This document shows positions 46,001 to 61,000 of a stretch of 64,000 nt of DNA, piece by piece. A program made the translations under genes and the position numbers. The notes under the pieces are model-generated. The model searched no databases and had not been told where the DNA came from. It saw only the letters and a program-made list of their open reading frames with translations. The DNA lies in the NCBI GenBank assembly GCA_037389465.1, contig JAZARR010000266.1, positions 2,542,001 through 2,606,000 of the forward strand, read 5' to 3'. Each line of letters starts with the position of its first letter. Within the stretch, counting starts at the first letter, position 1. The stretch is from Baylisascaris procyonis. Taxonomy: Eukaryota; Nematoda; Chromadorea; Rhabditida; Ascarididae.

Positions 46001-49000
46001 TTTACAACGTGATCGGCAGAATTTATTATAATTAAAAAACATGTTAGCTGAGATTTTATTTAGAGAGCTTTTCGGTTCACAACGATTATTGATGCTTATT
46101 GCAGATGCCGCCAATAGATTCGTCGTCAGAAGAAGGCATTGAAATGCCTCATTCCAAAGGCAGTATTCAATTCGCTGATGTTCATTTCAACTATCCGACA
46201 CGAAAGGACAAACAAGTCTTTTGTGGACTAAGCTTCGACGTGAAACCTGGCGATACGGTAGCACTGGTTGGCCACAGCGGCTGTGGGAAAAGTACTACTG
46301 TACGTTATATTTGCGAATTATTGTTGACTGTCGAGAAGCTTGGCAAGATATACTTTCAGAAGCGCTTTAGCCTAATAAGATTAAATCACAATTTTCAAAC
46401 ATCGTCTGAAATCTCAAAACGTTGTAACTTTTGTTGCGATGCAACAGGCAGTGAAAATCGCGTATACTAGATGGGGTTCATGTAATCAAGCCACACTTCC
46501 CTATGCAGATAGTTGAAAAAATCTCAAAACTTCTATTTTTACTGCTTTGCATAGTAGTACTCATGAAGCCAGGTCAATAGTGTCTGAAGCCTCAACCTGC
46601 ACCTCTAGTTAAATCTTTCACCAAAAATTTCCGAGCTTGTCAGTTTCTGATTACACCGTACGAATCCTCACAAAGTCGGGTACCAAGGGATAAGTCACCG
46701 TACATTTGCGTTAGCTGTGCCGAAAACCACTCTCGCAGCGGGTGATTGTCAGTTATATTCTTTGCATTTTTGGCTGAATGTTCTTGCAACGAGAGCTTTT
46801 CTGGAAGTTTCGGAAGTTTTGGCATTGCAGACATTTTTTTCCATCTCACCCGACCTCTTCCATCATTTCAGTTCGGCAGTTTTTATGCCTAGCTGTAACA
46901 CATTGAGGTAAAATTAATGTCACTATAGATGTGGATTCGATTTCTAAGCAAAAATGTTCCGAATGGACCATTAGCGTCCAAATAGATGACCTCATCTGAT
47001 CATCAGAAATCTTCAACCATCGAAAGATTCGGCAATAATTTTTGTTAAATATCAATAAAATTCTTCATCCACTTTTTACAGATTGGCCTTTTAACACGTC
47101 TATACGAGTGCACAGGTGGAACAGTATCGATTGATGGTGTGGATGTTCGAAAAATAAAAATCTCCTCACTTCGAAATATCGTTGGAGTTGTGCAACAGGT
47201 AAGTAAAGTTCTTGAAAGGTGACATTGCCAAGATGAAGAAGAATTTTGAACCTGTAAGTCATAGAGCTGCTTCTTTATGAAATTGATGTTATTTATTCGT
47301 GTTTGATATTCACATAAACGGTAAATTTAACTATTGCTCATCGTATTGTGCGCGTTCTCGTTCGACAGCCTTCGTTTATATCAATAGAACTACGTTTTCG
47401 TGTTTCTTACGAGATGTACGTTTTTCTTTCCGGAAACTTTGCTCGTTGTTCTCCAAGAGGTATTCGTACGGGAAAAATGGAGCAATCTGCCAAAGGAACT
47501 GATATGTCGTTCGCTATTGCATATCACCCACTGACTTTCGTTAATTACCAATAAAATTAAATTTGCCAAACAATTTTAGATGATTTGATGGCAAGTGCAA
47601 TTCACCAAGAAGAGAATCGTTTTTCTGCCGCAAAGCAGATGTAAAATGGAGGCCGGAATATTTGAAATGCCGAACGAGAAGGCGAATACACACATACAAG
47701 CATGCCTACATAGGCGCATAAATGACATCTGCATCAAGATACCCTCGAGAAATTTTTTACAGAAAACTATAAAAATTGTTTATGCTTGACTTCACGAAAT
47801 TTAAGAAGTGCTAAAACTGACGACGGTTTTTGGAATTCCACTGGAAACCGTTAATTTCACCTTAGAGACCACAGAAGCAATGTCGAAGAAATTCGAGCAC
47901 TTTAATTGCAAATTCTGGTTAATAGCTCGTAAAGTGATCTTTGCTTTTGAAATCTTTACAGTTCATTACGCCCTCTTTGAGCTGTTGAAACTTGAACGCA
48001 TTTCGTAAGCGCTTATGTGCAGTTCAGAGACAAATTTTCTTGTCAAGATTTGTTCAGCTGGTCATATTTGTTAAAAAGCCGTTATTCGCCGTTTTTACAC
48101 CACCGTCGTATATTTAGGCATCCGATTATCTTGGATTAAATCCCGAGGACGCATTTAGCATTAGCGCTGTTGATGATTTTCTTATTTCTTTTTGTTGAGG
48201 GCATCTGATTTCTATAAAGCAGGATCAACTCTCAGGAACCAGAGTTATTCGATGGAACGATCAAGGAAAATGTGAGGCTTGGTAAGGCAGATGCGACAGA
48301 CGAGGAGATCATTGAGTTCTGTCAAGTGGCCAACGCACATGGATTTATCGAAAAGCTACCAGACGTATATTTTCTTAAAAGAGTTTGATCGATGTTTAAA
48401 ACAGGATTGATGTTTAAAACAGTTCATGTTCAATGAATTCAGTGTAAGAGTGAGAACAGCAGTGAGCTAACCGCATAGAGTTGAAGAGGAACTGCACGTA
48501 GCTTTTTGTGTTAGACCGTAATGGGGAAATGTTTGGGATGAGATGATTGATGAAATATGGAATCGACGGATTGTGTCGGAACGTGTATCATACCACACCC
48601 TCCTTTGACCTCTTTTGAGGTGGTGAGAATCAGTGATAGCTTCCTCATCTGCGTGCATAATTAGTTTTGTTGTTCCGGATGGCTATTGAGATTTGTTTCA
48701 TTGATGCGGGCGGGCTTGAAATCGATGCGATATTTTCATCACATTTTTTATCGGTTGTTATTATTTTTTAAGAATCGTTTATGTTTGGATGTGAACTGTC
48801 ATACAAAGGGCATAAGAAATAAAAACAAGTAATTTAATTGTCATCGATCTACAACACTTAAAGAATGTTGCTCTCCCCTTGAGTGTTGCAGATTGATATC
48901 ATAATTGTTCTTTGTTGAGGTACGAAGCATTGCCCGTTTCTTGGAATGAGTTCTTATCGTTTTATAAACTCGAACTATCTATTCCAATTTTGTTTCCTAC

Positions 49001-52000
49001 CATTGTTTTCAGTCTTTTCGTTAATTATTTTGAATTGATTAAAGGGATACAACACGATGATTGGTACAGGAGGGATTCAACTTTCGGGTGGTCAGAAGCA
49101 GCGAATCGCTATAGCAAGAACTATAGCACGTAATCCACGGATATTGCTATTGGATGAGGCTACTAGTGCACTCGATGCAGAAAGCGAAATTACCGTACAG
49201 GAGGCACTGAAAAAGGTTTCAGCTATCTCCAGACTTCTGCATCGAGTAACATGAAACAGCGAATAGAACTAGTGAACTAAAATTCTTTCACATTTAGCAC
49301 CGACATCACGAAGCAATTTCAAGAATCTATCATCGAACGCTGGTGTCGAAATTCCCCTTCTTTTTTAATTCGCTCATATGTGTTATGAGCATCGCTTGTA
49401 AAGTGCAAAAATTCAGCACCCTGTATCCCTTTGCGAAAAATGTAACGGAAATCTCACCTTTAAAGCGCTGTAGCGTTTAAGAGTGTAATCCTATCTATTT
49501 AGCCGAATCTAATTTGAATATGCAAGCGCAAACCGCACGTTTAAATAAGTTCTTTTTTAAGCGATTTTCCTATTATTAAATTGAAGTGGGAGGAACCATT
49601 GCTCAAGAAGTGCTGCGATTCCTGTCGATAATAGTTCATAGAAGCTTCCACGCATTTACAGGAAAAGGCTTTCTTTTCATAACTTTATTTTACATCTTGA
49701 TTGGAGGTATGCAAATTATCTTGGGCAGCACCAATTTTCCACTTGCCACCATTTCCAATTTGAGAATCTCGAAATTTAATGCAATTTGGAGCATTCTCCT
49801 TACCTCTGATGTAAATGAACACGCTAATGCATTTATAGGCAGCGTTTGGACGTACGACAATTATGATTGCACATCGTTTATCTTCTCTTCGCGATGCCAC
49901 TCATATCATCGTTATTGATAAGGGGAAAGTCGCAGAAATTGGTTGGTCTCTCACATTGATTTTCTTTCCAATGCTTAATGATGTGCATTTTCTGAATCTC
50001 AATGCCTCTATTCAGGTTCCCACAAGGAACTCTTGCAAATGGAGAGTGGCATTTATGCGGGCTTGGTGAAGTCACAACAGTTCGAAGAGGATCACCATGA
50101 TACTGCAATCATTGAAGAAGATCGTGTCTCTCAATTGCCTCATTTCGAGCGATCAGGGTATTTGCTTTCTTCTGTTTATCATAGATTTTATACTCACCTT
50201 TACTGACATCGTATGCATGCAAGTTGCTAACTGAAATGAAAATACGGCTGATTAAAAGTTCCGTTGCATAATCACCGCTATTTGCGTTTTTCTGAATTTG
50301 TCAATATCCAAATGCCATCACTTGAGTAAGATAATAACATACTGCTGCGCGAATATTCCCTTTGAGGTGACGTCATTTTGTTTCTTTGTTTCCTTCTATA
50401 TTCTATCTTAATGAGCATTTCAGTGTTCAGTTCCTTAACCTTTGTGTGTTTCTTCTTGTTCATTTTCAGCAGACAAACGCTTTTACTATTACAGTATAAC
50501 GATTGCGTAGAATAATGCAACTTTTCTCTCTTTCTCTCTCTCATTCCCTCTATTCATCCCTTTTGTCGGATCAGCATGGCATTAAAGCGAATTGATACGC
50601 TCTTCAAAAGCATCACTCTTTGCTTGCTTTTTCAATATTGATGCTTTCAGGACCATCAACAGTAGTTACTCTGCACGAGCCTCTTCGTCTCATTTCGCCC
50701 GTGGAGGTGCGTTTAACACAGATGCGTACTCTTCAGTAAGAAGAAAATCTACTATTCAAAAGGAATTATTGCTTGATGAGGAAGTATGTATTTATCTCAC
50801 TTCTGACCAAATATTTAATTCCTTTATATATCCTTTTGCAAATTGCTTTGAAATACCCATTATTGCTACGCTACATTGCTATTTGTCTTCTCCAGTAATA
50901 AATCAAACTCACAGAAGATGAATAATATCACTACGAAATTGAGATATGCGGTCTTTATCATAGTGTAGTCTCCCTTTAGCGAGCTCGTTCCGATGGAACA
51001 TCACAACTTAGAACCGTCAGAAATTGCGCATTTGCATGATTTCATGAAACTGAAAACAGGTGTCATTTTTTGGTTTTTTCAGAATGTCTGAGCAATCAAT
51101 TGGTTTTTCGGTAAGCGCATCACGTTAGCGTCTCCATCTCCTCGTCCTCATGCGCTATTCCCATGTTGCTCCTGTATCTCCTCAAACGTTCAACGCATCT
51201 TATGTCAACTCTCAAAATGCGCATTAAACTTATGATTTTCAACAAACATTGCGAATATAAATCCCACCACTAACCTCACATTTGTAACTTAGTCGGTAGA
51301 AATTTCTTAACCGCTACAACTTTTTGGAAGATACTGTAGCGGGCGTCGTCGCTAGTCTACTGCGCTCATTTGCAGATTCTTGGCCCACATTACACTTAAT
51401 TCATACTCTTTCACCTCTGGTTGATAACGCAATCTAACCGAGTCAAATATTTTAAATCGTCATGAATATTGCCATTGTTGAGGAGTTATTTCAGTGTATG
51501 AAACAAGGAAGGCGAGGTCTGTGGCATTTATATCGCAATTGCGATGGAAATTATGCAAAACTTCTATCGGCGGTAATCACTTCTGTACTTCGTGGTGCTG
51601 AGATTCCTCTCTTCGTGGTGATCTTCAAACTTACCTTTGACGGTTTTATCGCAGCGGATCCCGACACCATGATGCGATGGCTTCTTTATTCGTTCATTGC
51701 CTTTATTGCACTTGGTGTTTTTCTACTCATCGTCATGTTTCTCGCGGTTAGTAACCATTGTTATGTGAACGAGGCACAAGCCACAGCAAGATGAATGATC
51801 AAGTTACAGCAGCACTGCCGACTGTGAAGCCAAATTGCAAGATCACTCATTTTAAACTCAATTTGTGCTGATAAACGTGAGGTATTATAGCTCCTTCCAT
51901 AGTAACTCGGATGCGTTGCACAAAAAAAATGTTGTTTTTACAGCACAGCACACCTCATTTTTGAATTTCCTTTCTTCCTGTAACCAACATTTTTATGCCT

Positions 52001-55000
52001 GAAGTCATCACATGTCGAGCTGTTTGCACGCCATTGTATATTAAATGCAAACATTATTTCATTCATCGAAATGTTATGTCGAAAGGGAGGCTAAGGGTTC
52101 ACCACAACCTATGTTTTCCTCATTTTAACCGTGGTGGCTTCCACGGTGTCGCGTTTAAATGTTTGTGTTGTGGGAACCTTTCACATCACCGCGATGAGGA
52201 AAATTAATCTCAAGAATTCAGTCATAGGTAGTAATTATTTGCAGAATGTATTCTTTGGATGGACTGCTGAATGTGTCGTTGATTCGCTTCGTTTCCGTGC
52301 ATTGAGCAATATGCTTCATCAGGATGCCGTTTACTTTGATGCACCGTCTCGAAGCACCGCTATTACTGTGACGCGTTTGTCAACCGATGCACCCAATATT
52401 AAAGGAGTAAGACTTTTTCTTCACAGATAACTCAATAGAATCATCTTTTGCAGCATACTGGAGATGAAGGAAACGAGGGAAGTTACGAATGGGTGAAAAG
52501 AAGAAGGGAGCCAAGATTGATAGCATCATTGCTTTCCGCATCCTGCATCATGGAGGCAGCTATCTCCTCCATCCCTTCTCTCCTTCCTTCTCATACCCCA
52601 TCCTTCCCTCCACCGGTACCTCACAACCACTCCTCTCACTGGAAGGGTAAATTGAAGTACAGAATTTGGATTGTTTACTGTGTACTATGTTACTCGGTTT
52701 ACTCGGTCATTATTGCTAATCTGTTTCACAGTGTCGTTTCTTTTTTTCAATAGTTACACAAAATTACAGCATCTGTATAGTGATTCTCATAAAAATCGCT
52801 TTTTCTGCTCATTACATTCTTTCAACAAACGTGTCATAAATACATAACCCATTCGCTGAGAGATAATGACTCTAAATTTCCACTCTCTATTATAGAATTT
52901 CTGATCGTTTTCTTTAATGAACACTATCCTTTTTCTGCAATGATTTCAGTTGTACTATGCTAAAAAAGAATTTCATCCCGTTGCGATCTCGGCATTTTAA
53001 TGAAAATTCTCTTGTCGTTCTAAATTTTTCCGTTCCATATTTAGCATTCAAAGACAATTTTCTCTCGATTTCTGATTTTTTTTTTGTTTGAAGTGTCCAT
53101 CGTAAGCAGTGTGAAGTGCGAAAAATCGCAACTACCGTTCAACAAACATGTGATTTTATTCTAATGTTTCATCTTTCCATTAGGCAGCCCACATAAAACC
53201 AATCAAATAGGAACTTTTGCACAAACACCGTTATTTAGTAGTGGCTTTCGAGTATTTTCCATTCATTGACGACGCATTTAGAAATAAGTGGAATAGGATT
53301 TACAGTGCATTATTGTTGTATCTGGGTTGCGGTTTGTTGTGTCGGCTGTGACGACGATAGGTAGGTCGAGTGGTAGGCAGAGCTAGTATAAGCACTTTAT
53401 TGGGAAAATATACAACTGGCTTCCAAGATGAAGCAAAGGAGAAGGAAGGCTGAGACGATAGAGATGAACACTGCCGGGAGAGCGTGACGTACACCAGAAG
53501 AGGACTGCATCTGACGGGCTGAGAGCCGCCTTTTATAGGCCTCAGATACCGTCAAAGGTACAAAGACAGACAACGGCATTATGTACGGCCACTCAACAAG
53601 TGCATGTGAAACTGTGATGATTCGCCACTTAAAAAGTGCAAAGCGATTACTACACTGTTTCATCACAACGGGATATCTTGGGTTGGCTCTTTTGTGCCGT
53701 ACCCAACGTCACACACACAAAGAAGTGCAAAACGAGTACTACGATGTTTCATCACGATCGGATATCTTGGGTTGGCTCTTCGGCGCCATACCCAACAATT
53801 ATATCGATCACCGATCCAGTTGAACTCCTAACATAATTTACCTAAAAGGTGTTGTTGATGTTGCTGGGATTGCATTGCATCCGGAGGACACATGTGTCTG
53901 TGACCAAACATAGGCTCGAAACATTGGCTGCCTGCAGGCTGGTGAAATTTCTGTGAAGTATTTTCTTTTTTTTTTCGGGAGTAGGCCTCTTAATATACGA
54001 CTGTTTAGCTGAATTAATTTTCATCTTCTTTATTGTGATAAATGACTAACATTTTTCAGGCTCTCGACGTGCGAATGGTGCAAATAGTAAACAACTTTGT
54101 GGCTTTAGCAGTAACCCTCTTGTTGGGTATTGCTTATTGCTGGCAAGTTGGTCTTCTAGGTTTGGGTTTCACACTAATTGTTCTACTCGTTATTATATTT
54201 ATCGCCAAATTAATGGATAAGACTAACGACACTGCGATCAAGGAAGATCTTAGTGGGCAGGTACTCGTATACTTTTCTACCGTAACATTTTTCACACTAA
54301 CTGTGGAAGTGATTTCTGTTGCCGAATGAGAGATAGCAACGCCTAATGAAATAGCCATAATTACTTCAGATACTTAAGGAATAATCTTAAGTTCCGTTGG
54401 AACCATGTCTAGATCGTATACAATTGAAAATATTTTATTTCTCGGTATAGGCCTATTTCTTTGGTTCATGTAAGGAGGTTCAGTTTATGAATGCTGTTTA
54501 TGTTGTTGACATTATCGCTATTGTCACTAATGAAAGTTTGCCGCCGCATTCAGTTGCCCTTACTGGGATGAAGAATGGAACAAGGGCAAAGGAAATGACA
54601 GATGAAATCTCAATTCCAGCTTTTTCGAGAGGGCTTTTTAATTGGCTAAGCTATTCTTGTATCAATATTAAAGATGCATCGAAGTCCTCGTTCTTCAAAT
54701 TCATGGGATTTTAAATGAAACATTGTGTTGCTCTCACTTCATCATTTCGTTCTGCCTAACTTAAAAGGCACCAGCTTCAGGACTTATATTAATCCACTAC
54801 CGCTTTTACTGTATCGTTTTAGCGCTATCAGGCACTGGACAGTAAGAGACCAGGCACTGGACAGGATTTAAAGCTACTACGGTCCGAATTCGGTTGCATC
54901 AGCTCTCGTTCCTTTTCTCTTTCATCTGTTTGAGCCTTGTACTAACGTTATAGCAATAGCACTGCTAGCCAACAGTAGTATTACGTCAAGGCAATGCTAC

Positions 55001-58000
55001 CGTGACAGAACCGAAGGGAAGTGCTGTATCCAAACAAAGAAATGTGCGGTTGCACTGTGTTTTCCTCGTTTTTTTTTGCCAATCGCATATGGCAGCTGAA
55101 AAAATTCCATTTTTGTTTTGAATTACTTTTTAATTACACAAATCTTTCTGTCGACTGGCATGAATGTTCTGGTAGTAATTAAGCAGTCTATTATTCAGTT
55201 ATCAATTGAAATCGTTGAACAAGTGCGAACAATACAATTACTTACTCGTGAGAAGCATTTCTGCAAACGATTTGACGAGACACTCGATGCCGCACTTGTA
55301 CTGCAAAAGAAATGTGGACCACCGGAGGCGGTTTGTTACACTGTCACAATGGCATTCCCATATTTCTCTGATATGATCGCCTACGCTCTTGGAATTTCAC
55401 TCCTTTATTACGGTCATGCTACGGCGGATGAAGTGTTTGCGTGAGCTCTTATATATTTCGTTTAAAATCTTTGACAAATGAATTCGTTTTGTTTTTCGTT
55501 AAAACATTGCAAATCTGCGAGAGTTTTTGTGAGTACAAACATAAACAAGTCACAATGAAACGTTATGTTAGCATAAGATGAATTTGGAAAAAATCTTTAA
55601 ATACGATTTTTTGGTTATGTAAACATGCAATTTCCTCCCAATTGAGTGCAACTGTCAATTATTTTCAATGCACAACAACCGAACTACTCAATTTCGAACT
55701 TCAGCTCAGCAATGGCATCTAACTCCGGTGGCTGGGCAATTGTTATGCTCTCTGGATGTCTGAACACATTTATTGGTGCTTCCGCCTCCGTCGACTCGAT
55801 TCTGCGTCTCGTTTATGCACCGAAACTTCAAAAAGATTCTGCTGATAGCGAAACGAAAGTGGTTTGTTAGCATGCCGCATTAATAGTTTTTACTTTATCT
55901 CGTCGCTTCTTCTTGCAACGTTTTTGCATCTATAGCACATTCATTTCCCACGACTTAGTTGATCAAATAGCTGTTTTCCCACAGATCTGCATTTATAAAA
56001 ATCCGATCCTGCAGTGACTCCCAATTTTAACACAAAAACGTGCTATCATAATGCAATGATTTAATACTCAGCCCAATTGCAAATAATTTCATAATTGAAT
56101 GGATGAATTTATTTGCATGCATACGACAATGGTTTCGAAACAATAATGAGGAAAGATAAGCATGTCGAAAAAAATTTTTGAATGATTTGGATGAAGCAGA
56201 CGCATGAGGCAGTCACTGATCTCGGGAGGGGGCGCATATAAATAAATGTAAAAAAAAATTTTTTTTAATATAGAATTACTAACAAATTACTAACTGCTTG
56301 AGTTATTCACGGAATCACAGAGTGGAACGCATTATCAATCCTAGCGACAGAAGAATTCTTGTAATCTTCAAATGACGACGAGGATAAACTGTCCCAGTTT
56401 AAAGTAGTGTCATGTAGTTTGCCAAAGATTAGTTCTCTTTGTGTAAACTGAGCGGATTAACCGCTTAAGATGAAGTTATTTATTTATGGATCTTGGGAAG
56501 ATCGAAAGTGAGTCTTAGAAAAAATCTTGGTTATTTTGGAGAATGTTTTTCGCTCTCAACCGTAATGAGACGAGGAGTGATGCATGCATCATTAGGACGT
56601 ATTATGCTGTATATGAGTTAAAAATTCACCTGTTAGAACATTTTCTTCATTGAGCAGGCTCTGCCCACCATTTCCCAAGATTTGTCTCCTAGTGCTCTTT
56701 TGTCAATTTCTGTGCCCACTTTTGAAGATTTTTAAGGAACTTGGTGGAAATATCAATTTTGATAAGGTGCGCTTCTCTTATCCGACCAGGCCACAGCAGA
56801 ATATACTTAAAGCGCTTACGCTCAGGGCCTCTAAGGTGAGTTCATTAATTCTTCGTTCCTTGAAATTCACTCCTACTTCTCCCATATTCTCCCTCTTGAA
56901 AATAGTGACGGTTTATGTTCAACTCATTTTGAATGTTTACTTCTATATTCATATCTAAAGTTGCTATTAACTTAGCATTATTGTGTGATGCTTGACCTCG
57001 ATACTGTTGTGCTTTTATTTATTGCTCCTCGTGAAAGTGCAGTTATTCTGTTGATGCTTTTTGTTGAACGAGAGGATAACGTGTGACTTAGCTTGCTGTT
57101 TGAGTGGAATGTCAACGATAACAGTCTTTAGTTCAATCCGTCATTTGTTCGATAATTTCCGGATATTTGGGTTTATGCACTATAGAACAGATGATATTTA
57201 ATCGAGTGCTATTCCATGATTTTTGAATATATCTGCGAGTATTTCTTTACAATTAGAAACTCTTGGCAGATTATCAGTGAGCTTCTTCACTCGTTCGTTT
57301 GCCGCTGTGCTCATGAAACGCAAATTCTACTAATCGCTCTGGCCTAGAATATGACTGCTTATATTAGGTTGTTTCTTTTCTGAACAAGCAAATTTTCAGG
57401 GTCAAACGATCGCACTTGTTGGACCTTCGGGTAGCGGAAAGAGTACAGTCATATCGCTTCTAGAGAGATTTTATGATGCCACATCGGGCAGTATTGTATG
57501 TGTTTTATTTATTTTTCTGTCTTTTCCAAAATCAGTGAATTAGCTGAGAATCAAAAATCATTTTCTTAATCTAATCTTTGCTGCTATAAGAATGCTATAA
57601 ATGCTATTAGATTGCATTATAAACAAATGTGCTATAGAGCGCTTAGAAAAATGAGAGTGAACATTCGCAGCGCAACTACACTGAAATGATTATAGACCAT
57701 CGTCCATTAGCAATAACAAATGTTTAGTGATTCCTAAGCGAATGCTTCAGCTGAAATCAGATTTTGTTTCTTATCAGTGTTTCCAATCAGAAGCCTAAGA
57801 AATTTTCGGTTACTCGTTGCATAAGTGTCAAGAGACAAGCGGCTGATCGAGGAAAGATTGTATATAACACAGACAGCCCTCTCCTTTCAAACTGTTTGGT
57901 TATGAAAATGGTGTTGATCTTCCCTCAACACTTGGTTTTATTTCTATGGTCGACAGCGTTCTAGAAAGACTGACTTACGTCGAAGTGTTTCTAAAGTTTT

Positions 58001-61000
58001 GACGTTTTGACATCATTACCTTGGATTGTTCCTACAGAATTTGGACGGACATGCTGTGAAGAGGATTCCTTTGGCTGAATTACGTCAGCAAATCGCTCTT
58101 GTTGGTCAGGAACCTGTATTGTTTAGCGGTACGATTCGCGAAAACATTCTGCTTGGAGTGGAGAACAAGAGCGACGATGATGTCACTGATGCTTGTGAGA
58201 TGGCTAATGCTCGCCACTTCATTGAAGCAATGCCGCAGGTAAACACCACTCAAGCTACATTGTTGATTTTTATCACAACTTTTTAGTTGGCAATCGTTTG
58301 GCGCTAAATAAAGAATACCTCATACAGAGTGTGTTCTAGTTATGGCAACACCATTTCAACGCTTTCCGCTTGAGACCACTGCGGTTAAGCATCGCGGGAT
58401 GTCATAAGAAATTCTTCAATGCCTTCAGTGCTTCGCCGCCTTACCCTTTTCCTGTTTCCATGAATATTTTCACCTGCCTCGTTTAGCTACGGTCGAACTT
58501 TAGGATTTTTAGACTTCACTCAAAGAGTTTATATTATTTTATTCGGCTTCTACCTGCAATATTTACTTCCTCCATGATGCTGCTTTCGCCATCCTCGTCC
58601 CAACTTTGCGAATATTTCGCTACAGTCCTGTTGCGGAGGTCGTACTTTATCCATTGAGGCCAAATTGCTTGATCTGACCGTTAAAAATTTGGACACTTGA
58701 CCGTTCCTCATTTTCTACTCACTAGAAATCTGTGCTGGAATCGTGGAGCAATAAAGTTCCCCTTCGCACCAGTTCTTATTTCATGAAGTCCGCATCACTG
58801 CTGTCACCAGGGAGGAAATATCCTTTTGAAAATATCGTTTATTCTTGAAGAAAGACGGAGGTTCGTATATGTCGTATATGTAGCCATGAAGAGATGTCGA
58901 CAAGTGGGAGTGTAACTTCAATTCGAAATTTAGGAGATACTTTGCGTAAGAAGATGAGTTGGCGACGGTTCCGTTTTTGTGAGTGTAACATTTCGACGAA
59001 CGCGCGTCCCTCCTTCACTCCTCCGACCCTAATTTCACTACCTCCCTCTTGCTCCGCATCTCACTCTCAGCACCTTTTCCCGTCTTCGCACTTAAACAAC
59101 TTGGTGATACCACGAATCTCAAAGGCAACGTTTGCAAAGAAGCGATAGAGGCCCCACTTGTAAGACTGTAGTTGAGAGGAGAGTAAAGCAACTTCCCAAG
59201 CAGTCGGTCGGAGCGGTGGTGAAATTGTCAAGGAGGGACTTCTTGACCATATCATATCATCTGTTCAGTGCAAGATCTATCATCTCAAAAACGCAGGAAT
59301 TCAGAGAACGTGCGTCGGTTTTTAAAATTCACATCCAAAGGGCTGCTGAAAACTTTGTCTTCTCTACCGGATTGAAAGCAGAAAATGTATAGCAAAAGCG
59401 AAACCTCGGGTCTTGTTGAGGTAGCGAGCACCTCAGTCGTTTCTCGTCACACCAAATGTCGGGGTTCACCGAGTTAACGAAACGGCGAGTACTGCACTAG
59501 CTCGCGGCAACAAACAATGCTCGTTTCGTTGCATCGAGCAGCTTTTGCTTTTGCGGGTGCTTTATCGCTATCGACTATACAGTTCCTTGGATACAGCGAA
59601 ATAAATCGCGAGCTTCTGTTCTTTGTCGTGACAGCACATGGTTTTTAGTTAGGAGAGGCGGTTCGCGAGCCCGATGCCTGCTGCCGAGGGATGCCGCCAT
59701 GTCGTTCCCGGCGGAGGCAATAGCCAGCGGAAGCGTCATGGAGCTTCCGGTTATGCTTCCTGGTGGCGTCTGCTTGCGATTCATTTCGATGGCGCGAAAC
59801 GTCGCTTTTCCGCAAAGATTCGCGATGCCTATGAAAGCTTTCCACAAGATGATGATTGCTCTCAAGCAATAACGCTGTCTTGCCTTCTGGGCACTAGCGA
59901 AAAGCGGCTTCACGTGCTCCTACGCTCTACTTTCAATGCATACATGTTGATTTGGGAAGGTGAGGACGTGTGATTCGTGGCCAAACTTCTGCAACTTTTT
60001 TTTCAAAATTGTTATCAAATCCGCCACAAACACTTCGTCAGAATACCCTTGAAAAGATTTCAGAACACTCTCGAGTAACACTTTTGGAAGCAAACTGCGT
60101 CTACCAGCAAAATTGATGCACGGTTATGGGCTCAACATGACAATGGATATCGACAGATGGGGAATATCGATCTTAAGTCTGCCGATTCCTGATTTAAGAG
60201 ACTCTGGAGACACTCTGCAGGTGCCGCAGGTCATTCGACAGGCATCAGAAGCAGTGTTCGTCTGATGCTTGAGAACAATTCTCCAATAACACTTGTTAAC
60301 GACTTCAGGGAGAGAATAAGAGAGTTTGTCAGTGTCACAAGGGAATTAGTCGGATCATCGGTTTATGTTGTCTGTGTGGTCATCGAATTTTCAAGTGATT
60401 GTAGTCTAATGTGCCTGCTTTCTTTCTAGAGGTTGTGCAAGTTTTTTCCATGTCAGTAAAATTCTGCAACGTCTTGCTAGCAAACTGACACAAGAACCTT
60501 TTTCCTGCACAATTCGGCAATGAGTAAACCATCTCACGTTTTATATTGCGGCGAGATAGTTCTATTAGTTTTAATCATCATCTCACCTCTAGTATTATGA
60601 TTCTCTGTTATGGCTTCGAACACAATAGTTCCCATCGCACCAGTTCTATGAAGAGTGTATATTTGGGACCCCCGAAGATCATGTCGGTGTTAAACTGTCT
60701 TCCCATCTCAGATCAACATTTTTTCAGGCATACGAAACGGAGGTTGGTGAGCGGGGTGCTCAACTGTCTGGTGGTCAGAAGCAGCGGATCGCAATCGCGC
60801 GCGCCTTAGTGAGGAATCCGAAAATACTGCTGCTTGATGAGGCGACCAGTGCGTTGGATGCCGACAGTGAAAGGGTTTATTTCTCGCTCTTCCTTCTTAT
60901 ACCCCCATCCTTTTTCAGAATGAGGTGGAAAGTTGTGAAAACTTCGAAAAGACACGAACAGCCTGTGATGTTCATTGATGATTCTATGAACTGTAGGCTA

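Larger units (their letters stand above)
46300..49044 (+). other. gene B introns 10-12, around exons 11 and 12
   Basis: Apart from exons 11 and 12 this is AT-rich intron sequence with no element I can name. Together these introns split NBD1 between Walker A and the signature motif. Confidence 0.55.
49216..51494 (+). other. gene B introns 13-16, around exons 14-16
   Basis: Between exons I see no recognised element. An exon-like piece at 51082-51112 (acceptor TTTTTTCAG, donor GTAAGC) would shift the frame if included, so it is not part of the model. Confidence 0.5.

Noticed and set aside
51082..51112. Exon-like piece with a good acceptor and a GTAAGC donor between linker and TM7
   Set aside because: At 31 nt it would shift the frame between exons 16 and 17, and phase 0 entry reads a stop at once. 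It could be an alternative first exon, but there is no evidence.
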